Shown in pieces: positions 18,334-26,778 of a stretch of DNA of 64,000 nucleotides. The stretch is from Massilia sp. YIM B02769 (lineage in GTDB: Bacteria; Pseudomonadota; Gammaproteobacteria; Burkholderiales; Burkholderiaceae_D): positions 124,001-188,000 of the forward strand of contig NZ_JASNRC010000009.1 in assembly GCF_030411995.1 (NCBI RefSeq). Reading direction: 5' to 3'. How positions within the stretch are numbered: the stretch's first letter is position 1; each line of letters opens with the position of its first letter. The notes beneath the pieces were generated by a model. The model had not been told where the DNA came from. It saw only the letters and a program-made list of their open reading frames with translations, and ran no database searches. A program made the position numbers and the translations under genes.

Positions 18334-18901
18334 AGCGCTGTACGCCGCCGACGAGGACCCGTGGTCGGTGCGCGCCGCCTGGTACGAAAGGCGCAAGCGC
18401 GCCTTGCTGCTGGCCAGCCTGGGCAAGGCGCGCTACCGCCAGGTCTTCGAGCCGGGCTGCGGCAACGGCGAAATGAGCGCCGCCCTGGCGGCACGTTGCG
18501 AACGCTTGCTGGCCTGCGACGGCGCCGCCAGTGCGGTGGCCGCCGCGCGCCGCCGCTTGCAGGATGTGGCGCCGGACATGGCGCCTGAAGCGGTGCGCAT
18601 CGAGCAGCGCAGCCTGCCGGCGCAATGGCCGGGCGAACGGGGCTACGACCTGGTGCTGATCAGCGAATTGGCCTATTACTTCGACGCAGCCGCCCTGGAA
18701 GACCTGCTGGTGCGGGCGCACGCCATGTTGGGCGCGGGCGGCGAACTGGCGCTGTGCCATTACCTGCACGATTTCGACGACCGCGTGAGCGCCACCGCGC
18801 AGGCGCATGCAGTGGCCGGTCGGCTGCCCGGCATGCGGCGCACGGTGCACCATCTCGACCAGGACTTCCTGCTCGAGATCTGGCAAAAGGACGCGTCATG
18901 A
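18311..18901 (+). CDS. SAM-dependent methyltransferase, NodS-like
   Basis: The protein has 196 aa and class I fold motifs: 'VFEPGCGNGEMSAALAARC' (45-63), 'LLACDGA', 'YDLVLISELAYYF' and 'LGAGGELALCHYLHD'. It resembles the NodS subgroup, which N-methylates deacetylated amino sugars of Nod factors. That fits an upstream PIG-L deacetylase producing a free amine. The start ATG lies inside the PIG-L gene, and the stop forms ATGA with the glycosyltransferase start. N-methylation of a deacetylated sugar is an inference from family and context. Confidence 0.85.
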   Translation: MTLTAHFEALYAADEDPWSVRAAWYERRKRALLLASLGKARYRQVFEPGCGNGEMSAALAARCERLLACDGAASAVAAARRRLQDVAPDMAPEAVRIEQRSLPAQWPGERGYDLVLISELAYYFDAAALEDLLVRAHAMLGAGGELALCHYLHDFDDRVSATAQAHAVAGRLPGMRRTVHHLDQDFLLEIWQKDAS

Positions 18902-19620
18902 TCGGCGTCGCCGTCCCTGCTCACGATGAGGAGGCCAGCCTGGGCGCCTGCCTGGCGGCGCTGCTGCTCGCCGCGCGTAATCCCGTGCTCGGCGGCGAAG
19001 CGGTGGCGGTGCTGGTGGTGCTGGACGCCTGCGGCGACGGCTCGCGCGCGGTGGTGCGCCGCAGCCAGCCCTCGTTCGCCGCCGCCGGCGTGGCGCTCGA
19101 TTGCATCGAGGTGGATGAACGCCGCGTCGGCGCCGCGCGTGCTGCCGGTGCGCGCCGCCTGCTGGCGCTCGGTGCGCGCTGGCTGGCGTTCACCGATGCC
19201 GACACGCGCGTGTCGCCGCAGTGGCTGGCGGCCCAGCTGGCGCTGGATGCCGACGTGGTCTGCGGCTCGGTGGCGGTCGACGACTGGTCGCCGCACGCCG
19301 AGCGGGCCGACGCCCTGCGCGAGCATTTTGCGTGCAACTACCAGGACCGCGACGGCCATCGTCATATCCATGGCGCCAACATGGGCGTCAGCGCGGCCGC
19401 CTACCTGGCGGCGGGCGGCTTCGAAGCGGTGCCTTGCCACGAGGACGTGCTGCTGGTGCGGGCGCTGGAGCGCACCGGTGCGCGTTTCGCCTGGAGCGCG
19501 CAGCCGCGCGTGTTCACCAGCGCGCGCACCGATGCGCGTGCACGCGGCGGTTTCGGCGATACCCTGCTCAGGGTGCTGGATGAAACGCAGTCCGAACAGC
19601 TGATTCCGGTCGGCGCCTGA
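18898..19620 (+). CDS. Glycosyltransferase family 2 protein
   Basis: The protein has 240 aa and a GT-A fold: N-terminal 'IGVAVPAHDEEASLGACL', 'VLDACGDGS', metal-binding 'FTDADTRVSPQWL' (about 98-110), and 'HGANMGVSAAAYLAAGGF' followed by 'CHEDVLLVRAL' as acceptor/catalytic region. There are no membrane helices, so it is cytosolic. The ATGA overlap with the methyltransferase makes it last of the four-gene operon. Convergent with the iron-module gene at 19635, with only 14 bases between the stops. Confidence 0.88.
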   Translation: MIGVAVPAHDEEASLGACLAALLLAARNPVLGGEAVAVLVVLDACGDGSRAVVRRSQPSFAAAGVALDCIEVDERRVGAARAAGARRLLALGARWLAFTDADTRVSPQWLAAQLALDADVVCGSVAVDDWSPHAERADALREHFACNYQDRDGHRHIHGANMGVSAAAYLAAGGFEAVPCHEDVLLVRALERTGARFAWSAQPRVFTSARTDARARGGFGDTLLRVLDETQSEQLIPVGA

Positions 19621-19634
19621 CGCTTACTGGCCGC

Positions 19635-19988
19635 TTACCGCAGCGCCAGTAGCGCCAATGCGGCCAGCAGCGCACCCAGCGCCGCAATCCATGCCAGCCG
19701 CAGCACCCTGTGCGGCGCATATTGCAACAACAGCGTCAGCACGATCGCCGACGCTGTCAGTACCCCGCACCACAGCACCGGCCCGCTATGCCAGCCATTC
19801 GCGCCGACGCAGGCCGCCAGCGACAGCGCGATCCCCAGCCAACCCAGCGCACGGTAGCGCAGGCGCGTGCGCGCATCCGGCTCCTTGCCGCGTCCATGGA
19901 TGTCGGCGTAATGCCGGTCCAGCGCGACGCTGTTGGCGGCCAGGCCGCAATAGGCCAGCAGGGCGCCGGCCGCGATCAGCAAATTCAT
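19635..19988 (-). CDS. DUF3325 family membrane protein
   Basis: The protein has 117 aa and three to four hydrophobic helices: 'LLIAAGALLAYCGLAANSVAL', 'LGWLGIALSLAACVGAN', 'VLWCGVLTASAIVLTLLL', 'IAALGALLAALALLALR'. DUF3325 proteins are small inner-membrane proteins almost always encoded with PepSY iron-reductase-like proteins and DUF3649. The gene overlaps the PepSY gene upstream by 4 bases, so it is last of a four-gene iron operon. Function is unknown. Confidence 0.82.
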   Translation of the reverse strand: MNLLIAAGALLAYCGLAANSVALDRHYADIHGRGKEPDARTRLRYRALGWLGIALSLAACVGANGWHSGPVLWCGVLTASAIVLTLLLQYAPHRVLRLAWIAALGALLAALALLALR

Positions 19989-21622
19989 GCCGCCTCCCTC
20001 GTCTGCACTTGCGGCGCTCGCTTGGCGCCAGCCGCCTTACCCGCTGCCTTCTGCTCCTTGCGCTTGAGCCACCAGGCCGCATAGCCGAGCAGCACACCCA
20101 GTGCGAATACCACCAGGTCGAAGGCCGCCACCGGACGCAGGCCGGCCGGGCCGAACAGCGTCACGCCGAGGTGGGTATCGGTGGTGAACACGTTCAGCAG
20201 CGGCACGCCGGCCAGCAGCACCGCGCCGACGACCAACTGGAAGCGCCACATCGCGCGCGAGGGCCGAATCTGCGCCAGCAGCATGGCCGCGCCCCAGGCG
20301 ATGAAGAAGCAGTTGGCCTCCATGGCGGCGCGGTTCTCGATGGACAGCGGCAGCAGGCGGTTGCTCCAGAAGTAGACGCCGAAGGCGATCGGCAAGCCGG
20401 CGATCGCGCCGATGTTCAGCGCGTCGACCAGGCGCACGCCGAAGCCCAAGCGGCCACCCTTTGCCACTACCTTGGCAACCTTCTGGCGCTCCTTCACGCC
20501 CCACAGCAGGGCGCCGGTGGCGACCATCGCGCAGCCGGCCAGGCCGCACAGGAAGAACAGCGCGCGCAAAAAAGTGTCGGCGAAGTGGGCGACGTGCAGG
20601 CCGTAGAAGGCGCGGCGCATGCTCGACACGCCGCTCGGCTCGCCGGTCGAGGAGATCAGCGCGCCGGTCACGCCATTGAAGGTCATCGACGGTTCGACGT
20701 TCGACAGCTGCTGGCCCGAAGGACGCACCAGCTGCACGGTGGCGTTGGCGTCGTTCGGCTGGCTGACAACGATGCGCGACACCGGTTGGCCCCAGGCCGC
20801 CTGGGCTTGCGCCAGCATCGGGCCAAAGTCGGCCAGCGGCGCCGCGACCCTGGCCGGCTTCACCCGCTCGTTGTCCGGGAAGACCTCGGCGAACATGGCT
20901 TGCTGGTCGCCCTTGTACACGGCTTTCGTCGGCGCTTCCATGTACATGAACATCAGCGTCACGATGCCGGTGTAGGTGATCATCAGGTGGAAGGGCAGCG
21001 CCAGCACGGCGGTGGCGTTGTGGGCGTCGAGCCAGGAGCGCTGGCCCTTCTTCGGACGGAAGGTGAAGATGTCCTTGAAGATGCGCTTGTGGGTGATGAC
21101 GCCGCTGATGATCGCCACCAGCATGAACATGGCGCAGATGCCGACGATCCAGCGGCCCCAGATGGCCGACATGTAGTACAGGTCGAAGTGCATCCGGTAC
21201 AGGAATTCGCCGCCGCGGGTGTCGCGCGCCTGCGGCGCTTCCAGGCCGGTGCCCGGGTCCAGCGTGACGTTTTGCTTGCGGAAGGCGGCGCGCCGCTCGG
21301 CCATGCTCATGCCCTTCTTCGGCGGCAGGGTCCAGCTGGCCAGGACCACCGGATTGCGCTCGTTCGGCAGGCCGATGTACCAGGCCGTGGCGTTCGGGGC
21401 GCGTTCCTGTAGCGCGGCCACCGTCTGCGCGGCGATCGCCGCAGTCGGCAGGGCGGAGGTAGCGGCGGCGCTGGCGTGCAGCTCCGGCTTCATCCACAGC
21501 GTGATCTCGTCGCGGTAATAGGCCGAGGTGCCGCCCATGAAAATCAGGAGCAGCACCCAGCACACGAGCAGGCCCGACCAGGTGTGCAGCCAGGCCATCG
21601 ATTGGCGCAATCCCTCCCTCAT
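19985..21622 (-). CDS. PepSY-associated TM helix protein (putative ferrisiderophore reductase, PiuB/FoxB-like)
   Basis: The protein has 545 aa. The start ATG at 21622 has GGGAG upstream and overlaps the preceding gene by ATGA. A first helix ('WLHTWSGLLVCWVLLLIFMGG') carries a conserved His. A large periplasmic PepSY-containing region follows, then helices including 'MFMLVAIISGVITHKRIF', 'LPFHLMITYTGIVTLMFMYM' and 'YGLHVAHFADTFLRALFFLCG' with paired histidines able to bind heme. Four more C-terminal helices extend the core, which is longer than minimal PepSY_TM proteins. Relatives reduce ferric siderophores in the periplasm or at the membrane. Position opposite a Fur-box-driven receptor supports that role. 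Confidence 0.85.
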   Translation of the reverse strand: MREGLRQSMAWLHTWSGLLVCWVLLLIFMGGTSAYYRDEITLWMKPELHASAAATSALPTAAIAAQTVAALQERAPNATAWYIGLPNERNPVVLASWTLPPKKGMSMAERRAAFRKQNVTLDPGTGLEAPQARDTRGGEFLYRMHFDLYYMSAIWGRWIVGICAMFMLVAIISGVITHKRIFKDIFTFRPKKGQRSWLDAHNATAVLALPFHLMITYTGIVTLMFMYMEAPTKAVYKGDQQAMFAEVFPDNERVKPARVAAPLADFGPMLAQAQAAWGQPVSRIVVSQPNDANATVQLVRPSGQQLSNVEPSMTFNGVTGALISSTGEPSGVSSMRRAFYGLHVAHFADTFLRALFFLCGLAGCAMVATGALLWGVKERQKVAKVVAKGGRLGFGVRLVDALNIGAIAGLPIAFGVYFWSNRLLPLSIENRAAMEANCFFIAWGAAMLLAQIRPSRAMWRFQLVVGAVLLAGVPLLNVFTTDTHLGVTLFGPAGLRPVAAFDLVVFALGVLLGYAAWWLKRKEQKAAGKAAGAKRAPQVQTREAA

Positions 21623-21921
21623 GACAGGCTCCCCGTCAGCCACAGCACGCCGCCCACCAGGGCGCTGGCGCCGAGGATGCCGGCCCAGGCGCGGCCGGCG
21701 CTGGCGGTGGCGAACACCCACAGCACGGCGCAGGGGTAGATCACGAAGGCGAGCATGGTCGAGAGGGTGACGGCGTCGGCGCGCGACAGCGGAAGCAAGG
21801 TCGTCAGCAGCACAGCCAGCAGGGTCGAGGCGACGGCGGCGAGCAGGTAGCCGCCGCCGATGGCGGCCAAGGCGCGCGAGGCCACGCCCAGGCGGTAGCG
21901 CAGGTCCACGGTGGTAGTCAT
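21619..21921 (-). CDS. DUF3649 family small membrane protein
   Basis: The protein has 100 aa and three predicted helices: 'ALAAIGGGYLLAAVASTLLAVLL', 'LSTMLAFVIYPCAVLWVFATA' and 'GILGASALVGGVLWLTG'. DUF3649 proteins occur with PepSY and DUF3325 proteins in iron-uptake loci. The stop overlaps the PepSY start by four bases. Probably an inner-membrane partner of the reductase; no biochemical role is established. Confidence 0.82.
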   Translation of the reverse strand: MTTTVDLRYRLGVASRALAAIGGGYLLAAVASTLLAVLLTTLLPLSRADAVTLSTMLAFVIYPCAVLWVFATASAGRAWAGILGASALVGGVLWLTGSLS

Positions 21922-21939
21922 GTCAGGAAGGCTCGCAGC

Positions 21940-22653
21940 TTATTTGCCCGGCGTAGCGGCCGGGCCGGCGGCCAGGGCGGGGGCGCCGCTCGCGTGCCTG
22001 AACGAGAGGGCGGTGACGAAGCTGGCCGTGTCGTAGGCCTTGCCATTGCGCTCGCCCGGTTGCTTGTCCTCGAAGTGGGCCTCGATCACGTAGTTGCCCT
22101 GCCAGGGCAGGTCGAAGCGCACCAGGCCGTTCTCGTCCGTGGTCGCTTCCTTCGACCAGCCGTTCGGGATCACCGCGCTGACTTTTACCTTCGGCGCCGG
22201 CTGGCCCTTGTAGACCACGCGGAACTGGCCCTGCTGGCCGGTCGGCACGATGTCGAAGGTGAGCTTCGGCTCCTGCGCAATGAAGGTGGTGACGTAGCGC
22301 GCCGCCGGCGTCCAGGCCAGGCGCGTGGTCTTGCCGTCGCGCGTGTTTTCGAAATAAGGGTAGCTCGCTTCTTCCACCACGATCGCTTCGCCCAGCGCGG
22401 CCGTGCGCGAGAGCACGAAGCCCTGCGCCGTCTTCGTCAGTTTCAGCGGCTGTTCGCCGCGCGGGCCGAGCAGGGTGGCGCTCGGCGTCACGAATTTGTC
22501 GAGCAGGCCGGGCGAGGTTTCGCGCAGGTTGTCGCCGAATTCGCCGAACTGCAGCGTCGCCGTCTTGCCGTCCTGCTCGATCCAGACGTGGTGGGCCTGG
22601 GCGGGTGCAAGAACCATGCAGGCGAGGAGGGCGGGAAGCAGCAGTTTCTTCAT
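21940..22653 (-). CDS. DUF4198 family periplasmic protein (NikM-like)
   Basis: The protein has 237 aa. The start at 22653 gives a clean Sec signal peptide, 'MKKLLLPALLACMVLAPAQA', followed by 'HHVWIEQDGKTATLQFGEFG' with an N-terminal His-His that could bind metal, as in NikM-like DUF4198 proteins. The C-terminal half is a beta-sandwich with 'TTDENGLVRFDLPWQGNYVIEAHF'. It is the first gene of the leftward iron operon, facing the receptor gene across the Fur-box-like site. Likely role: periplasmic metal or metallophore handling, inferred. Confidence 0.8.
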   Translation of the reverse strand: MKKLLLPALLACMVLAPAQAHHVWIEQDGKTATLQFGEFGDNLRETSPGLLDKFVTPSATLLGPRGEQPLKLTKTAQGFVLSRTAALGEAIVVEEASYPYFENTRDGKTTRLAWTPAARYVTTFIAQEPKLTFDIVPTGQQGQFRVVYKGQPAPKVKVSAVIPNGWSKEATTDENGLVRFDLPWQGNYVIEAHFEDKQPGERNGKAYDTASFVTALSFRHASGAPALAAGPAATPGK

Positions 22654-22728
22654 GTCGGACTTTCGGGTGGAATGGTCGAGGGCAGGGCCGGGCTGCGGTT
22701 TGCATATACAGCATTGCAACAATGCATT

Positions 22729-22760
22729 GATGAGAATTATAATGCGAATCATTCTCATTT
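22729..22760. promoter_or_regulatory. Fur-box-like operator between the divergent iron genes
   Basis: The stretch GATGAGAATTATAATGCGAA (22729-22748) continues into TCATTCTCATTT (22749-22760). This gives overlapping GATAATGATWATCATTATC-type dyads with 'GAGAAT' and 'ATTCTC' arms. It lies 25 bases before the receptor start and about 75 from the DUF4198 start, so it could repress both directions under iron sufficiency. Confidence 0.75.
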
Positions 22761-22784
22761 ACAAACCAACAAAAGGAAGCACCG

Positions 22785-25016
22785 ATGCGCCGCGTTCAGT
22801 CCCCAGCCACTTTCCGACTCACCCCCGGCGCACGCCGGGCGAAACTGCTGTGCGCGACCGCCGTGCTGCTGACGCCGCTGGCCGTGCTGGCCCAGGGGCC
22901 GTCGGCCGAAAACGCCGCGGCCGACGCCGCTGCCGAGGTAGCAGAGGTAGCCGAGGCCGCGCCGGCCGTGGTGAACGTGGTCGGCAAGGCCGAGAACAAG
23001 CACTCCTTTGCCGCCCGCTCGGCCTCGGTGTTCCGCGGCGCCGAAGACCTGCGCGACATTCCGCAGCCGGTGACGGTGCTGACCCGCGAATTCCTCGATG
23101 CGCGCAAGCTGCTCGACTTGCACGACGTGCTGCAGAACACGCCCGGCGTGACCGTCGATTACGTCGACAGTGAACGCGTGACCTATTTCTCGCGCGGCTA
23201 CCAGATCGATGCGCTGCAGATCGACGGTCTTACCATCAGCCAGAGCGGTTCGGCTTTCGTCCAGCCCGACACCGCGGTGCTGGAGCAGGTGGAGGTGCTG
23301 CGCGGCGCCTCGGGCATGCTGCGCGGCGCCGGCAATCCGTCGGCCACGGTGAACATGGTGCGCAAGCGCCCGACCCGCGCCTTCCAGGCATCCGGCGCGC
23401 TGACCCTCGGTTCCTGGGACCGCCGCCGCGTGGAGGCCGACATCTCGAGTCCGCTGAACGCATCGGGTTCGGTGCGCGGGCGCGTGGTGGCGGTGAAGGA
23501 CAAGAAGGAGTTCTTCCAGGACGCCAAGCAGGAAGACCGCGAAGTGCTGTACGGCGTGGTCGAGGCCGACCTGGGCGAGCGCACCACGCTCACCGGCAGC
23601 CTGCAGTACACCGGCCTGGACGCCACCGGCGCCTGGGGCGGCATGCCGGGAAACTTCGACGGCACGCCCCTGAACCTGCCGCGCTCGACCTACCTCGGCT
23701 CGGACTGGAACAAGTGGAACCGCAGCAACGAGCAGGCCCTGCTGGCGCTCGAGCACCGCTTCGACAACGACTGGACCATGAAAGCCAGCGCCGCCTACAC
23801 CCACCTGGATTTGACGGACTTCAAGCAGACCTACATGGCGCGTCCGGCGGGCGCCACCAACCCCTACCTGATGACGGTTACCACCGCCGAATACATCGGC
23901 AACGAAAGCAGGCAGGCCGCGATGACGGTGATCGCCAACGGTCCGTTCACGCTGTTCGGCCGCAAGCACGAGCTGACGGTCGGCGCCGAGCGCATGCGCG
24001 TCGACGCGGTCGAGAGCTGGGGGGCCGGCAATTTGTATCCGGTCACGGTGGATATCCGCGACTGGAATCCGGCAACCAGCTATCTTGAGCGCGACGTGAC
24101 CCTGCCGACCACGCCGACCCGTCCGAACATCACGACCCAGCAGGGCGCCTTCGGCACCTTCAAGTTGTCGCTGCTCGATTCGCTGCAAGGCCTGGTCGGC
24201 GCGCGCCTGAGCTGGTGGGAATACGATTCGCACGGCAGCCCGACCAGTAGCTACAAGGTCACGCGCGAAGTGACGCCGTTCTTCGGCCTGGTGTACGACG
24301 TGTCGAAGAATGTCAGCGCCTATGCCAGCTATACCGAGATCTTCACGCCGCAGAACGTGCGCGATGCGCAGGGTGAAATCCTCGACCCGATTCGCGGCGA
24401 AGACTATGAACTCGGCCTGAAGGGCGCCTTCTTCGGCGGCGCGCTCAATGCCTCGGCCGGACTGTTCCGCATCGAGAACGTCGGCCGCGCGGTCGAGGAC
24501 ACGAGCTCGATCAACCCTTGCCTGCCTTACTTCACCAGCGGCTATTGCCGCGTGGCCGGCGGCAAGCAGCGCAGCGAGGGCTGGGAAGCCGAGCTGTCGG
24601 GCGAAGTGCTGCCCGGCCTGCAGGTGTTCGGCGGCTACACCAACACCCGCACCCGCTACGTGGTCGACACGGCGGCGAATACCGGCCAGCCGCTGCGCAG
24701 CATCGATCCGAAGCACCAGCTGCGCGTGTTCGCCACCTACAAGCTCGACGCGTTCGCACCGGGCCTGAGCGTGGGCGGCGGCGTGCAGGCGCAGAGCGAT
24801 GCCTTCGTGCGTTCGGGGGCCATCACCACGCGCCAGGGCGGCTACACGATTGCGAATGCGATGCTGAGCTACCGCTTCAACGAGAAGCTGGCGCTGCAGG
24901 TGAATGCGAATAACCTGTTCGACAAGGTCTACTACAAGAAATTCGCACCGACCGGCATCGGCTATTACTACGGCGATCCGCGCAATGTGTCGGTGACGCT
25001 GCGCGGGACCCTTTAA
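22785..25016 (+). CDS. TonB-dependent siderophore receptor
   Basis: The protein has 743 aa. A signal peptide (about residues 1-37) is followed by an Ala/Glu-rich spacer and the plug domain ('DIPQPVTVLTREFLDARKL', 'VLQNTPGVTVDYVDSERVTYFSRGY', 'LEQVEVLRGASGMLRGAGNPSATVNMVRKRPT'). A 22-strand-type barrel ends '...VSVTLRGTL'. The motifs are those of the FhuE/FpvA-like ferric hydroxamate or catecholate receptor group; the ligand cannot be assigned. No N-terminal signalling domain is apparent. The AGGAAG ribosome-binding site and the Fur box are directly upstream. Confidence 0.92.
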   Translation: MRRVQSPATFRLTPGARRAKLLCATAVLLTPLAVLAQGPSAENAAADAAAEVAEVAEAAPAVVNVVGKAENKHSFAARSASVFRGAEDLRDIPQPVTVLTREFLDARKLLDLHDVLQNTPGVTVDYVDSERVTYFSRGYQIDALQIDGLTISQSGSAFVQPDTAVLEQVEVLRGASGMLRGAGNPSATVNMVRKRPTRAFQASGALTLGSWDRRRVEADISSPLNASGSVRGRVVAVKDKKEFFQDAKQEDREVLYGVVEADLGERTTLTGSLQYTGLDATGAWGGMPGNFDGTPLNLPRSTYLGSDWNKWNRSNEQALLALEHRFDNDWTMKASAAYTHLDLTDFKQTYMARPAGATNPYLMTVTTAEYIGNESRQAAMTVIANGPFTLFGRKHELTVGAERMRVDAVESWGAGNLYPVTVDIRDWNPATSYLERDVTLPTTPTRPNITTQQGAFGTFKLSLLDSLQGLVGARLSWWEYDSHGSPTSSYKVTREVTPFFGLVYDVSKNVSAYASYTEIFTPQNVRDAQGEILDPIRGEDYELGLKGAFFGGALNASAGLFRIENVGRAVEDTSSINPCLPYFTSGYCRVAGGKQRSEGWEAELSGEVLPGLQVFGGYTNTRTRYVVDTAANTGQPLRSIDPKHQLRVFATYKLDAFAPGLSVGGGVQAQSDAFVRSGAITTRQGGYTIANAMLSYRFNEKLALQVNANNLFDKVYYKKFAPTGIGYYYGDPRNVSVTLRGTL

Positions 25017-25157
25017 GCTTGATGAAATTGGTGCCAGTATATTTCCCGACCGCTGGCGCCGGTAGGGCAGGGCGAGCTGCCATGTTCTTGCGAACAGGCG
25101 CTATCCTCGCCCATGAATGTGACAGGCGTTTGACCGCCAGGTGACAGTTTGCTGACG

Positions 25158-26564
25158 CTACAGGCTTGTCGCCAATGCCCCCGCCGAGGCTTCGATCTTC
25201 AGGCCCAGCCGGCGCAGCAGGGCGCCGGCTTCGTGCGCCAGTCCCAGGTCGGGCGCCAGCATCCGCACCGCCGCCGCCAGCGCCCGGTCGTCGCCCGTAC
25301 CGAACATGCGCGTGCTTTCCAGCGTCGCACGCTGGATCGGCCGGGCCGGCAATGCCGTGTCGCCCTGCGCCGGCAGCGTCGTGTCCAGGTGGTGTTCCAG
25401 GTCCGCTTCGCGCAGGGCCAGGCCGTCGGCGCCGCTCTTGCCATGCGCCGGCGCCACCAGCACGTCGGGCACGATGCCGCGCGCCTGGATCTCGCGCCCC
25501 TTCGGCGTGAAATAGCGCGCCACCGTCATCTTCACCGCGCTGTCCTGCGACAGCGGGAACACCGTCTGGATCGAGCCCTTGCCGAAGGTCTGGGTGCCGA
25601 CGACCTTTGCGCGGCCGTGGTCCTGCAGGGCGCCGGCCACCAGTTCCGCCGACGAGGCCGAGCCGCCGTTGACCAGCACCGCCAGCGGCACCGTGCGGGT
25701 CCAGGCCGGCAGGCCGGCCAGCACGTCGGGCTCGCCGGGGCCGCGGTAGTAGCGCGGGGAGGTGGTGACCCGGCTGGCGGCGCCGGCCATGCGTCCGCGC
25801 GCCGAGAACAGCAGCGTATCCGGCGGCAAGAAGGCCCCGGCCACGCCGACGGCGGCCGACACCAGCCCGCCCGGATCGTTGCGCAGGTCGAGCACGATGC
25901 CGCGCGGTGCGGCGCCGGCGCCGAGCGTGGACAGGGCCGCCGCCAGGTCGGCGGCGGTGCGGCCTTCGAAGCTGGAGATGCGGATCCAGGCCACGCCCGG
26001 CGCCGCCATGCGGGTGCGCACGGTGTCGGCGCGCAGGGCGGCGCGCGTGATGTCGCGCTGGCGTACCTCGCCCTTGCCGCCATGCCGGAAGCCCAGCGCC
26101 AGCGCGGTGCCGGGTACGCCGCGCATGCGCTTCGCCACCTCGGCCACGTCCAGCTGGGCCAGCGGCGCGTCGTTCAGCGATACCAGCACGTCGCCCGGCT
26201 CGATGCCGGCCGCGGCCGCCGGGCTGTCGTCGGCCACCGCCAGCACCAGCATGCGTCCGTCCTCGATCTCGACCTCGATGCCGATGCCCACGTATTCGCC
26301 CAGGCGGTCCTGTTCCAGCTCGGCCAGCGCATCCTTGTCGAGGTAGCGGGAGTGCGGATCGAGCGAGGCGAGCATGCCGCCGATGGCCGCCGTCAGGAGC
26401 TTGCGCTCGTCGGGCGCTTCCACGTACTGCGACTTGACCAGGGCGTAGGCGGCGATCAGCTGGTCGAGCTCTTCCTTCGGCACGGTGACGGACGTCGTCT
26501 CGCCGGCATGGGCGAGGGCGGTGAAGCACAAGGGGACGAGGAGAGCGAGGCGGCGAAATGGCAT
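25158..26564 (-). CDS. S41 family C-terminal processing peptidase
   Basis: The protein has 468 aa. Start ATG at 26564 has AAAGGAAAC upstream and begins 'MPFRRLALLVPLCFTALAHAG', a signal peptide. Then a helical N-domain, a PDZ domain ('GIGIEVEIEDGRMLVLAVADDSPAAAAGIEPGDVLV', about 85-130) and the protease core with the Ser nucleophile in 'NGGSASSAEL' and the Lys in 'TFGKGSIQ' (about 325). It is periplasmic, and cleaves proteins from their C-terminal ends (CtpA/Prc type). A start seven codons upstream (26585) is in frame but has a poorer site. Convergent with the receptor gene. Confidence 0.92.
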   Translation of the reverse strand: MPFRRLALLVPLCFTALAHAGETTSVTVPKEELDQLIAAYALVKSQYVEAPDERKLLTAAIGGMLASLDPHSRYLDKDALAELEQDRLGEYVGIGIEVEIEDGRMLVLAVADDSPAAAAGIEPGDVLVSLNDAPLAQLDVAEVAKRMRGVPGTALALGFRHGGKGEVRQRDITRAALRADTVRTRMAAPGVAWIRISSFEGRTAADLAAALSTLGAGAAPRGIVLDLRNDPGGLVSAAVGVAGAFLPPDTLLFSARGRMAGAASRVTTSPRYYRGPGEPDVLAGLPAWTRTVPLAVLVNGGSASSAELVAGALQDHGRAKVVGTQTFGKGSIQTVFPLSQDSAVKMTVARYFTPKGREIQARGIVPDVLVAPAHGKSGADGLALREADLEHHLDTTLPAQGDTALPARPIQRATLESTRMFGTGDDRALAAAVRMLAPDLGLAHEAGALLRRLGLKIEASAGALATSL

Positions 26565-26778
26565 GGGGGTTTCCTTTCTGTTCATGCCGATTCTGGCGCG
26601 CCGGGCTGTTAGCTGCGGTTATGCATTCGTAAGCAACTGTAAGCGGGCGATATCGAATAAAATGTATCTTTGTGGAAACATTACCTGTCGGTGGACGCGC
26701 CCGGCTGAAGCCGGTCTATACTGCGCACAGGTGTATTGACGCCAGGCGCAGCCAACCGCAAAGGAAACCCGACTACCC

